Positions 1-10,404 of a stretch of DNA of 64,000 bases are shown piece after piece. The translations under genes and the position numbers were made by a program. Numbering within the stretch: the first letter of the stretch is position 1; every line of letters begins with the position of its first letter. The stretch lies in the NCBI RefSeq assembly GCF_029784135.1, contig NC_073744.1, positions 34,982,061-35,046,060 of the forward strand. The letters are read 5' to 3'. The stretch is from Toxorhynchites rutilus septentrionalis. Taxonomy: Eukaryota > Arthropoda > Insecta > Diptera > Culicidae. The notes below the pieces were generated by a model. That model ran no database searches. It was not told where the DNA came from and saw only the letters and a list, made by a program, of their open reading frames with translations.

Positions 1-263
1 CGAATTGAATTTTGCAGTGAAACCACTCAAAATGCTTAATATCGAAGCCGGAATTTCGGGATTACTTCCACACGCGGAATCACATTTGATTGTCGGTGTT
101 TGTTTCCCTATTCCACTTTCAATCAGTATTCATTGTCATAGGATGGTTTAAATATTACAGAATAGCATGTAGAAGATGTTCCCATCAACAGAAATTTTAA
201 ATTCTTAATGCAACTATGCAAATCAACCACCTGTCCATTATACCCCCACTGTCCGTCTTACCC

Positions 264-418
264 GCGGTTCCCCTACGCCTAAATTGCTAATGTGTAATAG
301 AAAAAACTTTATATCGATGAGATAGGAATACTTTTGGAATGTACACGATAAATTCGGCTCTGTTACAAATGAAATGCTAGAGTCTAATAATAAAAATAAA
401 TAGATGGGATAAAAAAAA
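264..418 (+). mobile_element. 3' fragment of tRNA-derived SINE (family SINE-P)
   Basis: This is the 3' part of the SINE seen more completely at 6936-7432 and 7888-8176. It shares the 'acgcctaaattgctaatgtg' block, the 'cggctctgttaca' block, and the tail 'gggataaaaaaa'. The tRNA-like head is missing, as expected for a 5'-truncated retroposed copy. No target-site duplication was found. Confidence 0.6.
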
Positions 419-1189
419 ATCTATATGGGTATCAAATTGAAAAGCTTGTAGCCTAGTAGTGCTGCGGTGACAGACTTCCGTCAAATCACCCCTCGAGTCG
501 ACTATGGCAAAACATCTATGAAAACCTCCTATACAACTCAGTGACGCAGTGAAGCTTTTGCAGTGGTTTTTCCGTCTCGAAATGTCAACGGATAAAGAAC
601 TGTCAACACGAAGAAAAGTTGTTTTCATTTTGGTCGTCACCACAAGTAGTCGACATCGATAGAAGAGCATACAACACTACAAGTGAGGTTATATTTTTTG
701 TATTATTAAAATTATACTGACGTAAACTAATTTAGTTTATAGCTAGTGATACTACGCTAATAAAAGCTTTTAAAAACAACTTTCAAATTGAATCTGGTTG
801 TGAAGAAGTTCCACAACAAGTAGAATACGGTAGATCATGAAAAATTCGAATTCAAGGTGGCCGCAGTCACAAATAGGTCAATTACTTTTTTTATGCAGCT
901 GCCGCATATGGTTATCAAATGAAAGATCCTTTTATTTTTATCATTATAGTTATACGAATTCCATAATATCAAAAATCCAATTTGGGCGCCGCTTCAAATA
1001 AGCTGGTTTCGTATTTTCTCAAAAAACGGTTTATGCTAATATTTTTATATTTCGGACCAAAATTTAAAAGTTTTTCAATTTGGAATTTATAATTGTTAGT
1101 CTCTGATTCTGAATGAAGGGCTCAGAAGGAAAGGGGTGTAAGTGACTTGATACATTTTCTCTTCATCAACTTTTGTTTTAATTAATAAC
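419..1189. other. AT-rich noncoding sequence, no feature seen
   Basis: No coding pattern, RNA gene or recognisable transposon end was found. Short open frames here have no domain-like composition. The stretch before it (1-263) is equally anonymous. Confidence 0.5.
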
Positions 1190-1639
1190 GCCTTAAACCG
1201 AAATATTTTGAGACGTGAAACTTCAGGGGCTCTGCGTGGGAATTAAGCGACACAAATGTTTCAAGTATCCAAAGTGCATTTGGTGAGATTTCCACCGTGT
1301 GTGAAACATCCCAAGCAGAAATTAGAAAAATAAGTTTTGGTTTTTTATCTCACTAAAGTTTTGACGTAGGATTACGGCTTTGGGGAACATATTGGGGTAC
1401 AAATTTAAAATAGAAAATCGAGCAGATCGTGGAAATCGTCCAATTTTAAACGCTTATTGCTCAGTCATTCCATGATGGATTGATGAAATTTTTGCGTCAA
1501 TCGATTTCGGCACTCGATAACAATTTTCTATATTGAAGAATATTATATATGTCATAAAAATAACTATCGAAAAATTGAAAAATCTCAACCCCTATCCTAA
1601 CGGAAATACCCACTTCTGATTGGTCGAAATTGACGACAC

Positions 1640-1930
1640 ATGCGGCGGTTCCCAAACAGAGACATCAAAACCAAGCTGCCTGGGGGAAAACGGCATTGCA
1701 AATACATGAAAGTAGGAGGACCTTCTGCTCCCACCGAAATGTGTTCCCTAACAGAGACATCAAAACCAAGCAGCCTAGGGGAAATCGGCGTTGCAAATAC
1801 ATAAAAGTAGGGGTTGCTTGTGTTCCCACCGAAATGTGTTTCCTAACAGAGACATTACAACCAAGATACCCGGGGGAAATCGGCATTGCAAATATATGCA
1901 AGTCGGGGGCATTTTTATATTGCAAGCAAG
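1640..1930 (+). repeat. Three tandem units of about 95 bp
   Basis: Each unit runs through 'aacagagacatcaaaacc', 'gggaaatcggcattgcaaat' and 'cccaccgaaatgtgtt'. Three diverged units lie head to tail. Two occur at 16552-16735 and about two and a half related, more diverged units at 18118-18380. The overlapping open frames are by-products of the tandem structure. Confidence 0.7.
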
Positions 1931-2621
1931 GTGAGTGATACGATTATTTCTAGCAAATAAAATATAAATTTGGAACTTCAATGTTGGTTGCTTCGTGAAA
2001 TTTCATATCAATGACCGATCATGTACTGTGAAAAATTTAGCACAAGTGTAAAATTGTATATGGCAGCATATTCATATATGAAACGATTTGTTTCAATTTC
2101 CATTAATAAAAACAAGGTTCAAGTAGTCTGTGTAGTCGTGTTCATTTTCACCCAGGGAATGTTTGTACGGCGAGAAAAATTGGAAAAGTGAAAAAATATA
2201 AGAAAAAATGATTTCCCATTTGCTCTACATATAGTATTAGGTGTTGTTAGTACAATTAAAATTTGTATTGGGTTGAATAAACACTCAGAAAGTAAAAATT
2301 ATAAAAGAAAATTGCATTTTCTATTTCAAATAAGTTTTCTCTATCTTAAAGTAACATGTTTTTGTTGATGACAATAATCGATAATTATGTTCGGTATTGA
2401 TAATTATCTTATATTACATTGATGAGTTTTTTTTCTTTATTTCATCCATACATAATACAGGAGCCATTTCGTCTAGGGTCACAGAGGACGGTTTTCATCA
2501 TATCTCATTCCACTTCGACATCTTATCTGATACGCTCCATCCAACGACTGTTTAGCTTCCTCCTGTCATCATCACACGGTAAACACTGGTGAAGTGAACA
2601 AACAATACCCAAAAACCAAAC

Positions 2622-2645
2622 AAAACGGTCCTTTTCAGGGCAACC
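2622..2645 (+). other. Histone mRNA 3' stem-loop-like motif (copy A)
   Basis: The hexamer GGTCCT, loop TTTC and hexamer AGGGCA form a 6-bp stem with one mismatch at the base and one G-U pair. It is preceded by AAAAC and followed by ACCA. Animal replication-dependent histone mRNAs end in a stem-loop with a 6-bp stem, a UUUC-type loop, an A-rich 5' flank and an ACC(C)A 3' flank. No histone reading frame is visible upstream, so this is either a relic of a captured histone 3' end or convergence. The homologous position in copy B (17436-17459) keeps the shape, which favours the former. Confidence 0.5.
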
Positions 2646-2700
2646 AGACCATTATTAAACGATGTAATTTTTCAAAAATATCCAAAATCTACAGATAGCC

Positions 2701-3240
2701 TAACGGAATCCAACGTCAACTATGTGGTCGTGTCTCGAACACAACCCTCCTGTGACTTTTTATGTGTAGAACTTTTTGGGGGAACTACCCGAAATTACGA
2801 GCACTGGAATCCCACCACAGCGACGAAGACATGAATGGTCAGTCCGGTATCACCCTGTTAGCGGAACACTACAAGTAGCAGAACTATTCTACCACGGAAT
2901 GTAAATGATACGTTTGAAAAAAATATCAATTAAACAGCAGGGTAGGCAGAAATTATAATGCTCCATACAGAATTGAAGATTGATGTCAGAAACAAGGATT
3001 TATTTTTCAATTAATGCAGAAGTTTGGTTGCTAAAGGGTAACAAAACAAAGTGTTCTTTTTTAATAATGTTTCTTTGTTTAGAAGGAGATATTATAAAAG
3101 TACTGATGCACATCAGTCTTATAACTCCATTCCATCATACATATTACTTCACATGTTCCACCTTGTTTTGTGTACTGGTAAGTTTCTTCGGTTTTACAAC
3201 AGATGACGTAACTTGATTATTATTCCAGTGAATCAAATTT
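2701..3240. other. Noncoding; one diverged fragment of family X
   Basis: At about 2712-2760 there is a 'gtggtcgtgtc...acacaacc' palindrome and neighbouring sequence similar to that beyond the X-element end at 15674-15720. The rest is anonymous AT-rich DNA. Confidence 0.35.
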
Positions 3241-3262
3241 CCAGACATGCGTCGGAAAGCTA

Positions 3263-3440
3263 TTGTCATTTTCCCGTCTTTTTCAGTATATGTCAAATTT
3301 TGAAAACATCCTCAGTCATGAAGAAGGCAGATACGAAGTTCGTCTTCCGATGAAAAACGAAATGCTACTCCGTTTGCGAGACAATCGATTCAATGCAGAT
3401 GCGAAGATTATTAGCTTTAGAACGAAAACTCGACGTCTGA
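3263..3440 (+). pseudogene. Possible BEL/Pao-type pol fragment
   Basis: A short open stretch contains EGRYEVRLP, then LRLRDNRFNADAKIISF, then basic residues. BEL/Pao polyproteins have a block of this form between protease and reverse transcriptase: a GRY-V-LP motif, a 'LGDNR..A..RL.SLE' motif, then a basic segment. Only about 50 residues match, and no reverse transcriptase, protease or LTR follows. The frame continues into unrelated hydrophobic sequence and stops at 3586. The assignment rests on my recall of the family pattern and could be chance. If correct, it is a small dead relic. Confidence 0.35.
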
Positions 3441-3689
3441 CTATCCAAATCTTCCAGTTGGTTATTATTTTTTTCTTTACGGTTGATACTGCAATCACAG
3501 CCAAGGGAAAGACCCCGCAGGAACTGACAACTAAACTTAAACAATGTCTTGATATCTTTGTTTCTTACCCAGTCATGGAAAATTAAAATAAATTCTCCAA
3601 AAACTGACACCATCATATTTCATCACAGACTTTCTCCCAAGCTTACAACAGCGCCTAATTGCTAAATAGTACTCAATGGTGAGCCAATA

Positions 3690-4756
3690 TAGTACGTGTG
3701 GACACGTACAGATTTATCTGGAATGGTACAGATTTTTTCGTTATTTTTGGTACAGATTCTGTACGGTACAAAGTACAGATTTTCATCAAAAAGTACAGAT
3801 TTTTTCCAGACATTTTCCATTTACGATGCTACATGAAGAGCTGAAAGATTTTTAATTGATCATTCTCACTAATATCTGCGAGGAATTTTACATTGTTTGA
3901 ATGTCCAATGCTATTAAATATGAATATCATTTGTAAAGTAACAAGAATTTTAGGTTGGAACAGCAACAAAATAAATTATCAGAACAATGGACAGCGAAAG
4001 GCAGATAATTTCAAAGAATATTTGTAGCAGTTTTTTGTAGCTAATCAAACAAGTGAGAAAAAGATTCGATTTTGATGATGCGACGCTCAAGTCTACAGCA
4101 ATGTTAAATCCCAGAAACGTTTCCAATTTGACCAGCATTAACGTTGTGTTAGACACGTTTCTAGGATTCTAGAATGGGAATGTACAATATGTGATGAATT
4201 AATTCCGTATCCAAAGATAAAATTACTCCGTAAGGAAATCCTAATTTCAGAAAACGAGCATGTGCAGGGTTGGTGGACAAAAATTGGATGAAAAGAATTG
4301 GCGATTCGCTCGCATTTTTCGGCGCTTCGATGCCTTGTTTGTAACGTACTCACTATGCCTCACTCCTCGGCAACTGTCGAGCGATTTTTTCTGAATATAA
4401 TCAGAGCAAAAATGAGCTTCGAAATCGGATCAGCAACGATACGATGAACGCTATTTTGAGATCAAAAGATTTGGTCAAACATCGTGGCGGCAGCTCGAAA
4501 ATTTTAATAAATGATAGTATGCAATCTAGATTCAGAAAAACGATGTATAAGCATCATCAAACATACGAATGACTTGCAAATGTAAATATAGTATTTTTAG
4601 TAAATAAATGAGTATTTATTTCATGCTAATAAACTATGTTTTTCTCTACAACGAATATTTCGATGGTACAGATTTTTGGTACAGATTTTTGGAAAAAAAA
4701 TACAGATGAGAAAGATTGTTGACCCCTCTGGTACAGATTTAAATGTGACAACACTG
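3690..4756 (+). mobile_element. Decayed hAT transposon (hAT-A), copy 1
   Basis: The left end is a degenerate version of the GTGTTGCCACACGTACAG end seen intact at 36911. The right end, read inverted, is CAGTGTTGTCAC followed by sequence ending in 'tctgtacc'. Subterminal sequence is packed with the direct repeat 'ggtacagatttt', seven or more times, on both sides. The interior holds a broken hAT transposase C-terminus (3990-4572). No clear 8-bp target duplication is left. A deletion derivative lies at 36911-37241. Confidence 0.75.
3990..4572 (+). pseudogene. hAT transposase C-terminal fragment, frameshifted
   Basis: The first readable block (about 4030-4150) encodes KQVRKRFDFDD followed by LNPRNV, the pattern of the helical region upstream of hAT dimerisation domains. 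The second (about 4258-4410) includes TMPHSSATVERFF, and after a +1/-1 shift near 4395 it continues SEYNQSKNELRNRISNDT and MNAILRSKDLVKH to a stop at 4570-4572. The 'PHSSA.VER.FS' and 'RNR' motifs are typical of the hAT C-terminal dimerisation domain that forms part of the catalytic fold. Internal stops and the frameshift show it is dead. It sits inside hAT-A in the sense orientation. Confidence 0.7.
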
Positions 4757-4911
4757 CTCACAGGTCACTTATCTTGGTGTAACTATTAATTCCAAAATTC
4801 AATCAGCATGTGGATGAAGTTTTATTTAGATGCACAATTTTTTTCAAGGCTTTATACCTAGTTTTTGCCGTAAATCTAAGCTGTCCAGATCGATAAAACT
4901 TGCCGTCTTAG

Positions 4912-5804
4912 GCCGTAGGACTACGCAATGGTTTTTTTTCTAATTTGTTGGTTTATCATTTCGGATATTATTTGCGAATACGTCGAAAAAAACAAATCTT
5001 GAAATGTCACAAACAACTCATTAGTAAAAAGTTCCGGGGACCCTGAAAAGTATTAATGGCTTGCGTGAGCGTGTAGAATCATTTCGAGAAGCAACGATTC
5101 TTTAGTGCCTTTGCGAGAACAGTACATTAATTGGTCACATGTTACAATTTGTTTCTTTATATCAATGCACTCATTGCACTGAGTATTTAACGAGAGACAT
5201 CTTCCGTGCATCGTTATTCAACAAGCATCAAACACGCGTCTGACAGATGCACACAGTTGCAGCGATAAAAATGAAACATCGAAACACACTCCATGTAAAA
5301 AATTCGCTAGCACTCACAGCTCGAGGGAAGACATAAAACACAAAACGAGTAGAATAAGCGGCCTTTGTTGTTTCGGGCACAGAAATATTCTTAGAATTTT
5401 CCTCAGAGGAGATGCAATATTTTTACGCTAGCGACAGCTTACTCACTATGCAAGGGTGAAGTTTACTTCGCAAATATTCTCTATTCGTTATCCCCCTTCG
5501 TTGTTTCTATTCTAGCGGCTGTATAAGTTGCCCGTTATTGACAGCTCTGTTCGGGAAATCACACAAATAGACAGAACAAATGTATGGGGAAATGGGAATG
5601 CTTCCAATTTTCATCAATTTAAACCATATACTATGGGATAGTAATGTACAGCATACCAAACAAATCTTAGAAACTTTCCAATTCGATTAGTATGCAAGTC
5701 GTTAAAATCCGTTCGCAGCAAAAATAGTTATTAACGTTAGCTTTGTTTCATATGACGTGATTTCTGATTTGGCACCCTCAATGTAAGAAGTAGTCCTACG
5801 TCAA
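4912..5804 (+). mobile_element. Family X element, short copy (X1)
   Basis: It is bounded by CGTAGGACTACG on the left and its inverted partner AGTCCTACGTCAA on the right. The right arm contains 'gttaacgttaataac'-type sequence and 'gatttggcaccct', which are also found at 12840-13100, 14880-15170 and 17641-17905. Its 893-bp length agrees with the outer X element at 12837-15673 once the nested insert is removed. No coding region is visible. A TATA-like 'gtatttaacg' precedes an A-rich stretch near 5187, function unknown. Confidence 0.6.
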
Positions 5805-6935
5805 AAAAAAAACCCAAAACAGGTTCCTCCGAATGATCTCAAATGTACCATTTAGGACAAGAGTGGCTGATTTTCATGAGTTAGCTGTTAGTTATCAGCC
5901 ATTCCATGCCGAACCGATAAAGTGGTTCTCAGATTTTCGTGAAAAGTGGTAGTTTCGTTCTTTATCGCAAAACATTAGACCCCTTTTTTCATTTTTTCAG
6001 TAGGGTGATCATTTCCATTTCAGGGTTGTCCGAAAAATCAACTTTTTCCTCTTTTTTCCAAAAATGTTTTTATTTTCAAAAATTCATAACTTTTGAACTA
6101 CTACACCTATTCAGATGATCGAAATATCAAATTAAAGCCAATCACATGTGGTTTTTTTTTTGAAAAAAAAAAACTATGCCTGCAGATAATTCAAATTTTG
6201 TTCACGTTATTATTGGTTGTATTCGTTTTTTATTGTTTTCATAGTCTCTGGACCAAGGGCGCTATATATTTTTATATTTTTTTCTGAAAAGCTGAAAAGC
6301 CGGTTTTTCACATAATATATGTCGAAACCGAAGAGGCGTTTTTTTCGTTTTTAAGTTATGATTTTTCAAAGTTAACCGATGGTCCAAAAATCATTTTTAA
6401 CTTTTTTTTCCAAAAATGACTTTGTTCAAAAATGTATTACTTTGGACTACTGGACCGATTCAGATGATCGATATATCAAATTAAATCCAATTAGCCAGTC
6501 TTTTTTGAAAAAATGACACATTTGCCAATTAATTTATTTCTAGTCGCATACATCCCATCTGGTCGCATAGAAATATTGAACGAAGACTGAAAACCTTTTA
6601 AGTTTGAAAAATAATAACATTAAAACGAAAAATAACACATCTCTGATTTTTGGATATGTTATGTAAAAAAACCTCAGCTTTCAAGAAAAAATATAGAAAA
6701 AAACAGCATCCTTGGTCCCGAAACCATGTAAACTATAAAAAAAAACCAATACAATAAATAATTACGAAATCAAAATCTATTTTTTTTCTCGCAAGTCTAA
6801 TATTTCTCAAAAAAGACTAGCTGATTGGCTTTTATTTTATGTGTCGATCATCTGAATCAGTCTAGAAGATCAAAAGTTATAATTTTCGTGTTGGAAAAAA
6901 GAGGAAAAAAATTATATTTCGAACCATCGGTTAAT

Positions 6936-7432
6936 GGGGGTCCCCGTAGCCACATTGGTTGCGCGTTCAGTTAGTAATCGATCGATCGTGAGTTCAAAAC
7001 TCAGGGCCCTCATTGACCATCTGAGTTGTTACAGAGTAACTACGTCCACGCAACAGTCATCAGCGATGGAGATGCACGGTCCACGGTCGAAATAAGATCG
7101 ATTCATCCATACAATTGCTCTGCTCTGCAAGACACATCGAGCTGTTGTTCTATAAATAACTCAACAATGATCAATCAACTGTCTGCGCTGTCCGGTCTAA
7201 CTGTGGATAATGGAAGAACAGAAGGAAAACTCTTACGCCTAAATGGCTACTGTGTAAATGTGTACCATATACAATGGTATAGAAGGGAATACTCTAACGC
7301 CGAAAAATGGCAACTGTGTAAATAATTTGCTAATTATAGATATGATAAACATGCGACATGAACACGATTAAAATTCGGCTCTGTTACAGCTAAAATGCTT
7401 ATGAGCCTAAAATAAACAAAAGGGATAAAAAA
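6936..7432 (+). mobile_element. SINE-P, near full-length, tRNA-like head
   Basis: It begins 'gggggtccccgtagcc', has an A-box-like TAGCCACATTGG (6947-6958) and a weak B-box-like AGTTCAAAACT (6991-7001), a tRNA-unrelated body, the 'acgcctaaatggctact' block, and ends 'gggataaaaaaa'. It interrupts the P1 arm: 'ggttaa' on the left rejoins 'ctttgaaaaat' at 7734, as in the uninterrupted P3 sequence near 36780. The B-box is far from consensus, so this copy is probably silent. Confidence 0.65.
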
Positions 7433-7439
7433 ACATGCG

Positions 7440-7716
7440 GTGCTCCCTTGGCCGAGTGGTTAGCGTCATAACTAACATGCCGGGTGTTCGGGTTCGATTC
7501 CCGTTCTGGTCGGGGGAATTTTTCGTCAAAGAAATTTCCTCCGACTTGCACTGTGATCACGCGTATTCTAGAGCTTGCCACTCAGAATGCATTCAAGGCG
7601 TGTTATTCGGCATAGAAATCTCAACTAAGTACTAATAAAAATGACGCAAGTAATACTACGTTGAGACGGCGAAGTTCCTCTAGGAACGTTAGTGCCATTG
7701 AAGAAGAAGAAGAAGG
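7440..7716 (+). mobile_element. tRNA-derived SINE, Feilai-like
   Basis: The tRNA-like head has a textbook A box TGGCCGAGTGG (7449-7459) and B box GGTTCGATTCC (7491-7501). A unique body follows, then a (GAA)n tail at 7700-7716. The target was the tail of the SINE-P copy just upstream: 'ggataaaaaaac' occurs just before and just after the element. A few extra bases (about 7434-7439) lie between the left duplicate and the SINE start. Feilai in Aedes aegypti is described as a tRNA-related SINE ending in triplet repeats; the family name is from memory. Confidence 0.85.
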
Positions 7717-7887
7717 ATAAAAAAACTTTGAAAAATAATAACTCAAAAACGAAAAAAACGACCCTTTGGTTTCGACATATCTTATGCGTAAAATCCTCAG
7801 CTTTTCAGAAAAATATAAAAAAAATATAGCGCTCTTGGTCTCGAGACTATGAAAACAATAGAAAACGAATACAATCAATAATAACGA

Positions 7888-8176
7888 AGGGGGTCTTCGT
7901 AGCCACTTGGTTACGCGTTCGCATAAATAACCCGCTGTTCGGTCTGCTGAACAATGGAAGAACAGATAGAATACCCTTACGCCTAAATGGCTACTAGAGT
8001 GTAATTTACCATAATGTAATGGAACAGAAAACCTAACGCCTAAATGGCTACTACTTCTACTGTGTAATTTACAATTTATAGAAACATAAACATATGTTCA
8101 TGTACACGATAAAAACCCGGCTCTGTTACAGATAAAATGCTAATGAGCCTGATAATTAAATAAATGGGATAAAAAA
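7888..8176 (+). mobile_element. SINE-P, internally deleted copy with 11-bp TSD
   Basis: It has the same head ('gggggtcttcgtagccac') and tail ('gggataaaaaaa') as 6936-7432 but lacks the middle. The 'ctaaatggctact' block is present twice. The flanking duplication AATAATAACGA (7877-7887 and 8177-8187) is perfect, showing a relatively recent insertion into P1. Confidence 0.8.
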
Positions 8177-8488
8177 AATAATAACGAGAACAGAACTCAA
8201 ACTTTTTGCAGGTTTAGTATTTTTAGACAAGGTGATTGGCTTTAATTCGATATGTCGAACATCTGAATCGGTCTAGTAGTTAAAAAGTTATGAATTTTTT
8301 AAAAAAGTAATTTTTGGAAAAAAGAGGGAAAATTTGATTTTTCGGACCACCCCAAAATGGAAATGGTCACCCTACTGAAAAAAATATAAAAAAATACGGG
8401 TCTAATGTTTTGCGATAAAGAACAAAACTAAAACTTTTCACGAAAATCTGAGAAGCACTCTATCGGTTTGGCATGGAATGGCTGTTAT

Positions 8489-9583
8489 AAGATGTAAATA
8501 GTTGATGTTAGTATTAGTTCTGGTTTCAGTTAAATTCTCTAGCTGCATTTGCACAAAAAACCCCTCAATTGAATTTCTATATGGTAATAGAAACGAACAG
8601 ATTGGGATAAATTTGAACATGAAAAAAAGTGAAACAAAGATGAAAAGCAGAAACGCGGTAGCACTTGAGAAAGAAATGCTTGTTGGAATCGGTGAAAGAA
8701 AATGTGTTAAATAAAACATTTCGGTTTGATGATTTTTTTGAATATTGTCGTTATCCAATGTTCTCGTGTCGGCGGAATCACGAGTTTAAGCGAGTATTCA
8801 TTCAAGTCTCTCTATCTACAGAGTTAATAAAGACTGTTGTTATACACATAATATTCATTCGTTTTTTTCAACACGGATAGCATAAAAACAGCATCAATTA
8901 CAGTAATTGGATATTCATACTAATTTGGGTTATCGTATCCCACTCACGTCAGCACAAAATTCGATGGATTTCCGAAGAAAACTAATGAGTCTGCCCATCG
9001 GATCCAATACATCAACCACATGACAAAAGTGATTTACCCAAACACGATACCCATACCAGGCGCTAAAGGTTCCGGGAAGGCTACTCCCGTATCATAAAGC
9101 GGCCCAATATTTCAATACCCAAAGTAAAACCAATTATTCAAAAAGTACACACTCCAAGGGGACCATCGCCGGCATGTTTTCGTTGTATTTCGAAGCGCCC
9201 CGCCTAATGCCCATACTATTGATCGATGGCTTTCCATTCATCACGGTCGGGGGCTCATTCCGGTTCGTTGCTGGTTTGTGTTCCGCTTCAGGACGAAATG
9301 TAGCCCCTCTCTTTCGCTGGAGAAAAGGCCACACAAATAAGCTGGGAATCATTTACCCGCTTTAATTGATATTAATATTTCTCCCCCTTACCCGGCTCGT
9401 TCGACTCGTTGTCACGAAAGCAATGTTATAAATCCATCACCCCAATTTCGAGCCGGAAAGCGAAGTCCGACGGTTTGAGGGTGTCTCGTTAAAATAATCG
9501 GAATACCATCGAAATGAATTTCAGCTATCCAGAAAACTACTCACAGAAACAACGGGGGAGAGCAAAAACAGTTTAATACTCAC
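8489..9583. other. Intron sequence downstream of the minus-strand exon
   Basis: On the minus strand this follows the donor at 9583. It becomes progressively more unique and GC-richer towards the exon. There is no coding evidence. The stretch 8489-8880 is AT-rich and unremarkable. Confidence 0.4.
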
Positions 9584-10142
9584 TGTTCTTCTGGAACTGC
9601 TCGGTATCGTCGCATCCACTCCGGGGACAGTGTGCCACCAGCAGGAATAATATCGCAGCGAGAAAGACATTGGCTAAGCCACCCCAATATCTCCTGCCAA
9701 TCTTGCGTCGACTGGAGCTGTAGCTACTGCACGTATGCTGCCAGCTTCCGGAACCATTTTCGGCTAACGAATGATCACCCACTTCGTCGCGCACTTCAAA
9801 TCGCGAAGACGTTGTAATGGCCATGGGTAACGTTCTGCGGTAGCTCTTACATTTGTGATGCTGCTGCTGTAAGTCTAATCGCTCCTGAAATCGATACTTT
9901 TCCCCCCGGCCACTATCACTGTTATCATCACTAAAACTGCTACCACAACCACCGAGGAAGACAACACCAGCGGCAGCCTCTGATGGATTGGCTTTTAACG
10001 ACGACGCCCGCTGACAGTGATGCATAGCCGGCTCCTGGCGTCGATGTCGTCGTCGTCGTCGTGTGCCAGGCTGCTGCTGCTCCTCCTCCTTCTGCTGCTG
10101 CTGCTGCTGCTGATGCAGCCGGAAATGATTCGAGGCAAACAT
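9584..10142 (-). CDS. N-terminal coding exon of an unidentified secreted or membrane protein
   Basis: The exon reads 186 complete codons from ATG at 10142 to a donor A|GTGAGT at 9583, so the following intron is phase 1. The protein begins MFASNHFRLH, then poly-Q (residues 11-17), an acidic/Q run, poly-R (28-35), a Ser/Gly/Asp-rich middle, a basic RRKIGRRYW, then a hydrophobic stretch at residues 154-170 (GGLANVFLAAILFLLVA) and HCPRSGCDDTEQFQKN. The basic-hydrophobic-polar order fits an uncleaved signal anchor, or a signal peptide used from a later start such as Met107. A phase-1 intron straight after such a segment is common in extracellular modular proteins. Position -3 of the first ATG is A. 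I do not recognise the family; the remaining exons would lie left of this window. Unlike its surroundings, the exon is free of transposons. Confidence 0.65.
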
Positions 10143-10404
10143 ATTTTTGCCCTCCTCGCCCCCGAATACTATTTACTGAACGCACCCACACACTGTGAAT
10201 CGTTTAATTTGATGGCACCTTTTTTCAATCAACCTTTCTTCTTTTTCTCTTTCCTGTATGTGAAACACTCACCACTAACTACTCTTTGGTTGCGTCTTTT
10301 TTCACTGTCGTCGCACTTGGAAGGTAATTAATCGATTTTCTTTTTCTTTTCCTAAGCGATGGATGTGTAATTGCATCACTGAGTTGCTTCAGTATATTTT
10401 GTTC
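10143..10404 (-). other. 5' UTR part of the same exon, with acceptor and short uORF
   Basis: On the minus strand, a pyrimidine-rich run ending TTCTTCCAG (10413-10405) is a strong 3' splice site, so the exon starts at 10404 and an upstream exon must exist. The leader has an upstream ATG at 10376 with a 24-codon frame ending at 10302, which could reduce translation of the main frame. The leader is A-rich, unlike the coding part. Confidence 0.55.

Larger units (their letters stand above)
1190..2700 (+). repeat. Dispersed repeat with 95-bp units and histone-like stem-loop, copy A
   Basis: From about 1470 to 2660 this aligns by eye with 16395-17490 over more than 1 kb, with scattered differences. 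Both copies contain, in the same order, a 'gcgtcaatcgatttcgg' block, tandem 95-bp units, a stretch ending 'aataaacact', a block beginning 'catccatacataa', and a stem-loop resembling the histone mRNA 3' end. The upstream part (1190-1470) is present only here. No terminal repeats or TSDs were identified, so class and exact ends are unknown. I see no protein-coding content. Confidence 0.6.
5896..8484. mobile_element. Fold-back element of family P (P1), with 4-bp TSD TTAT
   Basis: The ends are long inverted repeats. Left is CAGCCATTCCATGCC and onward through 'ttctttatcgcaaaacatta' and 'gtccgaaaaatc'. The right arm is its reverse complement over at least 150 bp. The 4 bp TTAT flank the element directly on both sides (5892-5895 and 8485-8488). 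The interior is also largely self-complementary, so the unit is close to one long hairpin. Three SINE insertions account for about 1.1 kb; without them it is roughly 1.5 kb. No transposase is encoded. Related copies lie at 21576-27500 and 36150-37540. Confidence 0.8.

Noticed and set aside
2000..2660. Histone coding sequence upstream of the stem-loop
   Set aside because: I looked for the conserved C-termini of the core histones and saw none in either strand of either repeat copy.
7449..7501. tRNA gene candidates from A and B boxes (also 22143, 49164, 25717 and 60423)
   Set aside because: The boxes sit in SINE or MITE copies and the sequences do not fold into a complete cloverleaf with an acceptor stem.
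10017..10331. Plus-strand poly-Leu frame overlapping the minus-strand exon
   Set aside because: It is the antisense reading of the CAG-type poly-Q tract; the minus strand has the splice signals.
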